A stretch of DNA of 64,000 nt, taken from Oncomelania hupensis (lineage: Eukaryota > Mollusca > Gastropoda > Littorinimorpha > Pomatiopsidae). The notes under the pieces are model-generated. The model did not search any database. It saw nothing but the letters and a program-made list of their open reading frames with translations, and was not told the DNA's origin. This document shows positions 27,501 to 39,500 of the stretch, piece after piece (position 1 is the stretch's first letter; every line of letters starts with the position of its first letter). The translations under genes were made by a program, and so were the position numbers. The DNA lies in contig CM072512.1 in NCBI GenBank assembly GCA_036898135.1, forward strand, positions 40,452,118 to 40,516,117, in the 5' to 3' direction.

Positions 27501-30500
27501 TTAAATGTCTCTGTTGCATCGCTACTTGTTTGCGAACGTTCGATCGATCAATATAATATTCTCAGAGTATACAATTTTGTGTGAAATAAACTTACAATGT
27601 GTAATTATTAAAGATTTTTTTTGTTAAAGTAAATAGACCAGTATGGACATTTAATCATAAGCAGGTATAGTTTACAGGGTTCGTACGCTCCTTGAACCTC
27701 CTTGAATCTCCTTGAATTTTCCATGTCTTGTTCAAGGGCCCTTGAATCTCCTTGAAAATAGCCAAATTGCCTCAGCTCCTTGAAAACTCCTTGAAATTTC
27801 AACCAGTGTATCTATCCATTGCTTGACCTAGAGATTTTATTGTCAAGTTTTCAAAAAAAAAGCCATTGAAAAATAAAAATTAATAAAACAAAAATTTTAA
27901 TATTATTTGTGTTGTTCGACGATCGTAACTTTTGTCGTCTGCTAGTGATAAGGGAAGTAACCTGCACTGGAAATTGTTCATTTCCTTGATGTCGCGCATG
28001 CGCAGTTCTCGGTACATATTCGTTCTTCCGCTCGTACAGAAAGTACGAAAACAGCGAAAAGGACAGCGACACCGCGCATATTTGATTACTGAAGGGATAA
28101 AAATGCCTGGAGGCGATTGTGTGTTGAATCTTTTGTGGTTATCGAAATCTGAATATTCAGGGTGGCTGCTTGAAAAGAAAAAGAACAAGCATGCATGTTT
28201 CTGCCGCGTCTGCCAGAAAATTATCGACGTGAAAGTGATGTGTTGGACCAGCTGTTCAGCACACACATGAAAGCAACAAATAACTATCAAGATCGGGCCC
28301 TCAGGATCTTAGGGCTGTTGTGAGGCAGCTGTTACTTTTGTCCCATGGACAAGCAAATGTGGAGAGAGGATTCTCAATCAACAAAGAGACCAGCACTTAA
28401 AATTTCTTCCAGCAGTCCTTGGTTGCTCGCCGACAAGTGCTGAACGGTATCAGGAAGATTGTCTTGTCTTGCCGTGTACGCCCACAATCAATCGTGTTGA
28501 TCATTATGGCATTTGAGAGGTAGGTTTTGTACGCATGTCAAGTACGGATACGGAGCTAATAAGTAAGTAACATTTAAATCGTGTCGCTACATAGGAGCTG
28601 TGAGTGAAGGGGGGAAATGCTGGGTAAGGAGACTGGGGGGATGGCGGGTGGTGTGGAGGATGGGGGGGGGGGGGGGGAACTTGAGGGTTTTATTGGGAGA
28701 CTCCCGACACCAAGGTGTCAGCAGTCAGAGCCACCAGTGCCTCACTGTTGAGGGCATTCCAGTCCTTTATGGTTCGTGGCAGAAAAGAGGCGGCTCTATA
28801 TTGGGTCCTGCACGAGACTTGTTTGTATTGGTGGAATCGACAAGGTGGACATCACCAAGGAGCTGCTATTATCAGCATCTTCTGCAAGGAGAAAGTATCA
28901 CGACTACCTTGATCAACAAAAGAAAGACCAGGAACAGGCACAAGCGGCAAAGAAGAGGAAGGCACAGGAAGACTGTTGCTGATTTAAGAGAAGAAAAAAA
29001 GGAAGAATGGAGAAGGATGCTCAGCACCTGACTCAAGAGGCAGACAAGCTTGCTGAACAAGCAAATAGAGGAAGGGTGCGCTGAGACTCTTGACTCAGTC
29101 AAATGCGCTGAGGAGCAAATCCAAGGAAATAAAAATCCAGTTGGAGAAGATTTCCCGTCAGATTGATTAAGAGATGGAAAAACTGAAATAACTGAAAACT
29201 CATTCATCTGTATAAAGTGTATTAGCCGGTGATGGTACCTCTTTCTGACTTTTTACAGTTCTCTAATTTGTGTCTAAGGACAACAGGCTTCACAATTATT
29301 GTTTAAATGGGTATAGACTCTGTAATCTGCATCTTCATTATAACTGCAACTTCATCGACATGCAATATTTATGTGTGTAGATTTAATAATTAATATCAAC
29401 ATCAGTATCACCATCAGATTCATGACTGCAAAAAATTTATGGATATCACTGGGTAAAAGATTTTATTCTTTATTTTTGACTACTTGTCAATTCTTATGTG
29501 CGATTATAATTTTTCAAAACTCCTTGAATTTTTGGAAAAACTCCTTGAAATCTCCTTGAAAACTCCTTGAATTTTTTACAACAATTTGAGTATGAACCCT
29601 GGTTTAGCTGAAATGAATGGAAAATAGGGAAACTGGTGCATGTTTGCATCAGGAAGTGACAAGTTTTGTTACTTGTAGCGAACGTAAAAAAAAAAAAAAA
29701 ACTTGTTCTAATAAATAAACAAAGAACTTAAATAGTTGTGAAATGTTTAGTTCAAAATGTTCTACGTTTAATTAAATTTTCGGAAATATTAGATGTTATT
29801 TTTCTTGTGTAATGGAGAGTTGAAAAAAAAAACTTTTTCATTTCGAGATTTGATCGATACTGTTTAAAAATAGAGAGCAATGAAAATAGCCTAATATCAC
29901 CACTTGCCGGCCGGAATTAATCGCTCTACGCATGTTTTGTAAAGTCTCCGTCATAAAAGTTATCATAAAACCATTACAGACCTATTTTGTGTTGAAATAA
30001 ACGAAAAAAAGCAACAATTTCCTACGTTGATCACTTTAGTGCGTCAACTCTGAACGTTCGCTACACAAGTACCCCACGTGGAAACGATACTATATTTTGC
30101 GGGTTTTCGCAATACGTCACAACATGGCGGCGAACAACTTACATATTTATTCTTCCGCGATCATAATGCATAAAATAAGCCCAAAACAAAATGCTGTCAG
30201 TTTCGGATTTCGTCAATAAACTTCTTTACGGATGTTCGTTCGCTACATCTCAAGTTAGTAACGAAAATTTTATGAAACATATTTTTATTAATAAATCTTT
30301 TTAACAAAGTCTGCATTCGTTGAAACAGTGTTGCGTATGAATACAAAGTATCTGAAAACAAGTAGGCCTATTTGTAAAATACAGCTATCGTTTGTTTAGT
30401 CAGAGTTGAGGTTTAAATTTCCGAAGCGTTAGTAGTAACGAAGCGTAGCGAACGTTCAGCTTTTTTTATTGCGCAATCTTTCGCGAAATTGTTGCAAATT

Positions 30501-33500
30501 CAAAATTTTCTCCTTATGGATGGACAGCCTACATTACTTTCTGTTCAAAAACGGTGACTCTTTTCTTTAAAACTTTTTTGATTGTAATTGGCACTGAACT
30601 TTTTTTCGAGTTGTCATCCATGTCACAAAATGGAGGCTGTAATTTTAGCTAATTTGCTGGTAAAACACTTAATTACAAAATAATCACAATGACCAACACC
30701 AAATTTGTTTTAAAAAATATTTATTTAATTTATGGATTCAAGAAAACAATAACAAACAATACATAAAGACCAACACATAAAATTCTATAGACTTTCAAAC
30801 TAGGTTGGTATGCCGAGTACCATTCCACAGAGAATGACCCAAAATTGTTTGGCAACTACCAGACCATTGATTATTGAGTCTGTGAAAATAAAATTGTCAG
30901 ACATGTTTGGTTACTTTGGCTTATCACTAGAAACAGATTTATGATACATTTCAGGATGCCTGCACTTTACAAATCATGCACCGATTGCTGTAAAAGCAGA
31001 AATGTGTATTTCAGAAGATTGATATTTTGCAAGAAACTGGAATCACTCATGACACAATGTGATGGTGTATTTGTTGGTCCTTGTCAAGCATCACAAAATA
31101 ATGAAAAGCCAGATAGGGCCCATTCATGATTTCTCAGTACATAAAAATGTATTATTAAAATGCTGTGTGTGTGCAGGGTCCCTGACATCATGTGATTCAT
31201 TCCTAAGTGCTTTCCAATCCAAGGGGTTGCGGCCAGAAGCCATTTGCCCCTGTGCCAGCTCTTCTGAAGCCCTCACTGTCTCTATACGCAGGTAATTGCA
31301 CCATCAGTATTGGAGAATAGCTTCCCTCCATATAAACGGGCTGGAGAAGTGAAAGCATCTTGAATGCAGTCATGGATGAACAAAGCGCGAAGAGAAGTGT
31401 GGATAGCTCAGTGTTCAGAGCTCACGACTTGTGCAAATGTGTCTTGGACGACATGAGCAGTGTCCCCATTTGCGCACAGTGGTGCATCAATTACGCACAA
31501 AATATGAAAAATGACGCAGAAAATTGTATATGTGTTTGTCCTGCGGACGTACACATTTTCCCCGAATCGCTGAAGTCGAAAATAGGACCAATGAGTAGCC
31601 AACTAATTCAACGCAAACCCTTCAACAAAGTTTTCCATAGCAGACGATTCAAAGTTGTGTTGCCAGTTGTCCATTAAAAACAAACGCGCGTGCATTGTAT
31701 ACTTCCTCTATACAATTACGTCGCTGCTCACCAAATTGAGGACTCGCAAAATTTGCGAAAGGACTCTTAAATTTGGATAACTGAGAGTCCCATGGACTCT
31801 TATTTATTTTGGGTGGAGGGAACTGGTGGGTTAGAATGCTGACTTTAACCCTTTGAACCCTGGATGCCCCACCAATTCTGAGCCCATCCCATGGGCTCCC
31901 CGGAGAAAAATGGCATTTTCAGCATGCTTTTAGTAAAACAACCAAAACATAACCAAAGTGTTAGACAACCCAAAGTACTTCAAATGTCATCTCTTCATCT
32001 TCATTATCATCCCACAATTGATCGATTACGTCCTGAGTTGTGTACAGTCGCTTAGCGATGCTTCCTTGATTTGTAGACCTTCGTTTCATGACGCAAAATT
32101 GAGAAAAAAACGTCACAAAAACACGCACTGTGCTCGCACTAGAGCGCAGACATTTTGCTTTACCTTATTCCCAATAACCCTGTTCCAAACAGCAAGTACT
32201 AGAAAGAACAGTAAGCTTTGTACGGACCGCAAGACTAAGGTAAGGTTACGAGACCGGTTTATCGGTCTATCGGGGCACAGCTGTTTAAGGGCTAGACTGA
32301 TATATCGGTCTTTCGGGTTCTGAAGGTTAAAAACACATGCGCGTGCATTGTATACTTCCTCTAAACAATTACGTCGCTGCTCACCAAATTGAGGACTCGC
32401 AAAATTTGCGAAAGGACTCTTAAATTTGGATAACTGAGAGTCCCATGGACTCTTATTTATTTTGGGTGGAGGGAACTGGTGGGTTGGAATCCTGACTTTA
32501 ACAAACTATTGTTTGATTGTTGGATATTAGTTGCCAGTGCCTGGAGAAACTCTCTGAGCTTGTAAGTGTGCTATATAAGAGCAGTCTCTTTCGTTTCTTA
32601 GTAGAAGATGTGATAAGACATTTTCTTAATCCTTTAGTTCAAACGTTGCTCTCGATTTTGAATGAAAAGGCTGAGTAAATTGGAAAGTAAAAGAAATCAG
32701 AGGCACTGATGTTGTTAAATTCTTTTTTACCGAGTTGATTGAAATAAAATGTGAGCAGTATTGCATGTGATAGATTTATAGTATTGAAGTTCAAAGCTTT
32801 GGATCAGTACATATATTAGTAATTTATTCTTAGTAAACAGTAAGGTATATTCTGAATGTGTTGAATAACCGAATGGTTAGAGCATTGGCTTGCGGATCTG
32901 AAGGTCCCGAGTTTGAGCCCAGGCCGGGGCATTGTGTTGTGTCCTTGGGAAAGACACTTTACTCCCGTTTCCTACTCCTTTGGATGAGAGTATAAACCGA
33001 GGTCTAGTCTGTGTCGCATGCATTCTATCATAATGGACTTTAAAGATCCTGACACTTATGTCCTAGACAGGTGAGTGCCGGTGACAAGAACACACCCAGC
33101 ATGTACCTTGAGTGAAGCACTTCACTTGGGGCTGCTGTACTTTCGAAAATGAAAGTGCCTGAATTTTACCTTGGTGATAATAAAGTTGTTAAAATAAAAA
33201 AATAAAAAAAGTAATAAAAATGAAGGACGTGATAGTTAACAGTAGCAAGTTGTGTAACAACCTATAAGTAATTGCCAGAGAAATCCAAATAGAAAGCAGA
33301 ACAAAGAGGCAACTTTTCATTGGGGCACAGAGTTAGCTATATTTCTATTTATAGATATGTGAATGTTCTAACCAAAGAATTTTAAAAAGATGTGAATCTG
33401 AATGAGTTGTATGTGTAATATTGCCATTTTGTGGGTAACACAGTTTTTCTAAACTGATGTTTTGTTATGTGTTGCAGGCCAGGGAAGACCAGCAGCAGCG

Positions 33501-36500
33501 CCACAGGCAGGGGTATCCTGTCCATGCAAGGTCTGAGTTACGGTGTGGTCAGAGTGGACAATGAAAACTCTCTCACCTCTCTCACACTTCAAGACTGTGG
33601 TCAAGTCATGCCAGGAGGTCAGTGCACAACAGCATAGTAGAATGATTCCAACAGCCTTTTCTTTTTATATACTGTTTGCAAGAAAGTTCTGGATTGAAGA
33701 AAGCGCTGGTTGATGAATTTATTTGAATGTTACCTAAATAATTGTGGATGATGAATTTACATGATAGTTACCTAAATGACTGTGGGATGATTTTGATGAT
33801 TCAGTCCTAACTCTAGTTACAAATGTCTGACAATAAGATGAGCATACTTAATAAGTAAATGGGTTATGGATCGATCTCTTTATCATTCTGACAGTTGTTA
33901 ATTTGATTGTTGAATTGTTGAATCAGTTATTTGACTTGATCTCTTGACTTCTGCCAACAGCGATGATGGTGGTTATCAAGCTTGATGGGCTACCTTACCT
34001 GTGTAAGACGGACGAGGTAGGAGAGCTGTGTGTGTGCGCTGGCTACACAGGCACCAGTTACTGGGGCCTGCAGGGCATCACCATCACCACCTTCCAGGTC
34101 CAGCCCCTCATGGCAGATGGCAGGCCACTGGGAGACAAGCTGTATGTCAGAACGGGCCTCATTGGATTCTTGGGACCCGTGAGTGTTTGCTGTATTGTTA
34201 TTGTTTGTGGGTATTCTATTGAGGCTGTTTTTGTTGAATGCATAGCAATGTGAGTCTATGTACTGGTCCTCCCGCCCCCCACCCCCCAAAAAAATAAAAA
34301 TAAAAATCCCCTCACCTCCCACCACAAAAAAAGTCCAGATTATCTGTGTGAGATAAGTCCTAAATAGGCCAAAAATGACATCGAAAAAAATGTCTGTCCG
34401 TTCATCTCTGTCTGCCACCCACCATCCACTGTCCGCTGTCTGTTTGTGCAAAAACATTATTTAAAGTGGATAAATACTCAGAACCAGTTTCAACTATCAC
34501 AACTAAACTTGGTAAGATGGTGTATACCCATGAGACTTCATAAGTGATCAGTGAATGAAAGAATGACTTCACTTCAAAATCAAGGTTACAGTGTCATTAA
34601 ATATAATTAAAAAAATTAAAATATTTCACTAAATTTCACTTTAAAAAAAAAAAAGGATTTATATTAAACTTATGATTCTTTGATGCGTGATAGATATCAG
34701 TGAGACACATACTATACAAATTTAGTCAACCTCACTCCAAGGTCTAAGTCACAGGAGCTGTCCAAAGTCAGTTAGCATAGGTACTTTGAAGTGACCTTGA
34801 CCTGAAACTATGAGAAATATAAAGTCCAAACCTTTTGTATTTAGAGATGATAGATTGATCTTTCATATGTTCTATTTTTGCTTTGATTTTGAAGGTCAAG
34901 GTCATTTTAGGCCTTGCTAAAACATACAAAAAATAGGTAATCATACAATGGAATGGCTGTTTATTTAACCCATAGTATGCAGCTACATTGGGTTATTTGA
35001 TCAGACATGCATGAGAGGTCACATGAAGATCAAGGTGTTAGGTCATCCCAAGGTCAAGGTCACTAAATGTGAAGGTCATCCAAGGTCACTTTTTTTTGTT
35101 GTTGAAATAATAGAACTTTTGCTGTAGTTTATTTGACAGTACATGAGTGTATTTGGAGCCAGAGGTCAAGGTCATCTCAAGGTCAAGCGCTTAGAAAGAT
35201 GAAAGTCTGTATTACTTTGCACTTTAATGCCACCGTTTATTTTTTTCTTCTTCTGGGCACTCATTTTCATGGTAAATATTGCGAGTTCCATAAGGAACAT
35301 GTGAGTCATATAGACTTTGCCCTTCTAGTTATTGGATAGTAATGATGGTGTGTCATCTTTTTCAGATCGCCCTCTGCCTCTTCTTTTTCTTCTTCTTCTT
35401 CTTCTTCTTCTTCTTCTTCTTCTTCTTCTTCTTCTTCGTGCTCTTGTTGTTCTTCATGTTTGTGTTCTTCTTCCTAATGTGTTGTGTTTTGGTTGTTCCT
35501 CCTCCATTTTTTCCTTTTCTTTCGTTTCTTTGTTTGACCATGTGCACATTTTACTAACGAATCTGGATGTTTTCACCAAGCAGAGAGTTTGTGCACGTGT
35601 GTCTTGAAGTAGCCTTCAGAACGAAGTTTCAGTTTTACAATACCCAGCAACATTCTAAAGGTGACTAATGCAAGTGTTTCAACAGAGGGTATTGATAATT
35701 TATTTGAGCATTGCAAAAAATTTATAATTTTGTCATAGTTGTCCTGTGTATATATATATATATAATTTTATTTTTTTAAATTTTTTTTAAAGCAATAAAA
35801 AGTTTTAGATTTGCCTGAATTCATGTTGCAGGGAGGCTTGGTGTTTGTGTGCGGCAGCAAAGAAGGACTGATGCAAGTGTCAAACAGACGACACAACACA
35901 GATGACATAATTGCTACAGTCCTGGCTGTTGAACCTATGAAGTTCATCTACAGGGGCAGGTCCGTTAACTTTAGCCTTTTGAAAATCAGAATAGAGAAGG
36001 GAACTGGTTATTTGGTGCCATAATACTACTTCCCATCATGATCAACAAGAATAGAGAGTGTTACCCCTAGTAAACAAACGAAGCAAGTATCTCGATGCCT
36101 TTTGCTTGTTTGAAAGAAGTTGTTTGAATATAGAAGGTCATCCCCAAACTGACAATCTATAGCAGCAACTGAATCAACACACTGGTTGTGGGGTGCGCAG
36201 CCAAAAAAGTCTAGAGGAAAGCTGTTGCTTATAAATGTGCAGAAATGTTATGTTTTGCTCTTTGTTTTATAGGATCGCTGTGTTTTCCATCCGAGTTCTG
36301 CGAGATGAGAGAATCTGCATCATTGCTGAACAGAGACCTGACTGCACAGAAGAAGAGGTATGCTTTTTTCTTCCATATTGTTTTCCAACAAGAAAAGCTA
36401 GTTGTGCTCACTTGACAACTTTAGTTTTCAAAAGTCTTCTTTGTTGTTTTTTGTTTTTTTTGGCTATATGGAAATGAGTTTTAATTATTTTTATTTATGC

Positions 36501-39500
36501 AAAGAAGTTTTAGATTATTTATTTATTTCCACAGAGCTTCCAGTGGATGAGTCGGGTGCTACAGGCAGTGGACAGCATTCACCAGGTTGGCGTCTTCTGT
36601 CTGGCTCTTGTGCCTCCAAACTATCTGCCAAAGGTAAGAAAAGACTTTCGCAGTTGTGGGGGAATTTGCTCTGTAATGGACATTGTTATCATCATCAGCA
36701 GTTTTGTCATTATCATCATTATTAATGTTGTGAGGGGATGGATGAAACTCAGTCTCAGGATGTGCCTGAGTATAGCCCAATGGACCGAATGTAATTCTAG
36801 TGGAAGAAACTGAAAATTTCACTGTAAATATGTTTTGGTTTTGCATGCTTTTGTGACAATAATCTATCATTGAAATGACAAATAGATTTTCTATATGGCT
36901 TAGTGGTCTGCTCTTTCCAATATTGTCTTTGCTAGTTTTCATTTATCTATGAGCTTTTGATTCCATCCGTTACTACGTAATGATTGGACTCCAAGTGTGT
37001 ATTGTTCTGAAATTCTGTATGCTTTCAGACACCACTAGGAGGCATCCATCTTCATGAGACAAAGAAAAAGTTCATGGAAGGTTCCTTGCACCCGGCTAAT
37101 GTACTGATGTGTCCTCACACCTGTGTCACCAACCTTCCCAAACCCAGAGAGGTTCATCCAGGTCAGTTGTAGACCGGTCTTCTGTGCTGCGTCTGTTTTG
37201 ACTACTAGTTGAAGGCACTGCAAAGGCTATCATCCTATATACACTAGGATATGAAGCATAATTTTACTACTGCAATGAGGCTTGAATGAAGTCCATGCCT
37301 TCTCAGTGCTTGATCTTACTTTTTAGTATTATCTTTATACTTGATAGACCAGAGTAGATAATTATGAAGCACTAACAAATCTGCTGCTACTTGCTTATAG
37401 TGTTAATTTTTGTATAGTGAATTATAGTGAAGTTTATGAGAACCCCTTTGATGCTTAGCTTTAACTCTAGAATGAATTGAATCCTTGATACAAACTAAAC
37501 TTTGATGCTTGCTTGTAGTTTTCGGTGTTACTCTGACCACCTTCTTCAGCAAAATGACTGATGTAACTGGAGAAATTCAGGACGCATGGCTGTGAGAAGT
37601 CATGATTCTGGACTGAATTAGGGACTGTTAGATGGCTTTCAGAATTTGGCATCTTATTTCTCTGTTACCTTCATTTAGAGCTATTTTTTACTTTTGCCAA
37701 CAGTTTTATAAATGTAGAACCTTTTATGCTTCTGATTATCGCTGTCATAAGAATTTGTTGCACATTTATTGATGCGTCAAACTGATTTGATTTGTAAAGA
37801 TTGACTGGCTTCAGTCAATAATTCAAACAGGTGTGAAATTTGGCATTGCAGACATCAAGCCCTCGGCAGTGCATGTCGGGAACATTGTACAAGGGGCCCG
37901 CATGGCTTGGGCTCAAGGTCGTGACCTTGGCATCACCGATGAGGAGTCGGAGAGCAGAAAACACCAGTTCCTGACAGAGATTCTCCGATGGCGCGCTCAG
38001 ACCACACCAGATCATGTCCTTTTCACCTTGATTAATGCTAGGGTTAGTGGAAGTTTGGTTTTTGTTTTAAATGCTGACAGTCAAAGAGAAGGTGTAAGTT
38101 TATGAGTCTGTGTATTTGTGTATATAATGTGTTTACAAAACTAGAACAACTATTTAAAGGTTCAAAAACTCATTGTTTATTACCACGCCATATTCTTGCA
38201 TTTGTTTCTATATAATAAAACTATGTTTGCTTTTGGTATTACAGAACCAGGTCCAACAGACTCTGTCCTGCTCACAGCTACACAAGCGTGCTGAACGTAT
38301 CGGCTGTATGCTGATGGAGAAAGGCAAACTCAACAGTGGTGACCATGTGGCGCTCGTCTTCCACCCTGGTAAGTTGAATGAGGATGATCAAATGTCTGAT
38401 CTCGCCTCCCATCACCATCATCATTCCTTCTTTTCTGATTCAGACCTCCGCTGTCACACCGCATGCCCCCAGCCTCTTCACTCCTTAGATGCTCTCTTCC
38501 TCCCCCTACCTCCCTTGTCTTTTATAGTTTACTTGTAAGTATTATTTTTTATGTTTGTATTATGTCATGGCATAATTTATTAGTGTACGTTTTTGTTTCA
38601 CTTCTTTTTGTAGGTGTTTCATTGTTAACGTTTCGTATAAATGCGTGGGAACAGCGCTTTGAACTGATGTCATTAGAATATAGCGCTATATAAATACCAT
38701 TATTATTTTATTATTTTTATTATGATGTTGATGATAGAGTAAATTGGAAGTTGCTGTTGTTACAAACTTCTTTAGATTATTGTTATTAAATTATTTCTTT
38801 CTGGGTGAAGGTTGCTGTAATGATAAATTGGTATAGTCACAAGTGTTCCTTTATACTGTCTCGTTTGTTTCAGGCGTTGATCTGATTGCCGCTTTCTATG
38901 GATGTCTGTATGTTGGTAAGTACTTTCACAGGCGTTGATTTTTATTGCAAATTTGATAAGTCTGAATGTAATAATTATGCCTAGACAATTTTTGTTGTAC
39001 TTTGCCCAGATATTTGTGCTGTTACATTTCAAACATAAAAGTCGCAATAAAGAAAATAAGTACAGTGGGTAGAAGAAACTGTTTTGGCTCGCCTTCATAT
39101 TGGACATACTTATATCACCCATAGTTTCCTTTTAAAAGAAGAACCACCATGGTGTTTTGCATGTGACAAATCCTTTTCCGTTTGCCATTTTATGTTTGAA
39201 TGTTCTGATCTAGTTGATGAAAGAGAAAGATGTTTTGGTTCAATACCTTTTAATGAGATTTTAAAAGTTTGCAATAGTCAACACCTGTTTCAGTTTTTAA
39301 ATGATGTTGGTTTGTTTTATCGCATTTAAGCCATATCATCTTGTTTGGTATTCTTGGTTGGAGTTTATTCGTTAAACTGATTTTATTTACATCTTTTATC
39401 ACATTTAAATGTTAACAGTTTAGTCTGATTTTACTTAATTTTGTGTGGTCCTGATTCGGCTCTTGGCAGTCCGCTGGACCCTATAAGCACTGAATATCTA

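Noticed and set aside
31360..31677. 105-codon Cys-rich open frame in intron 17
   Set aside because: No recognisable domain, no splice context, and it ends at the TTAA repeat; probably chance or a transposon remnant.
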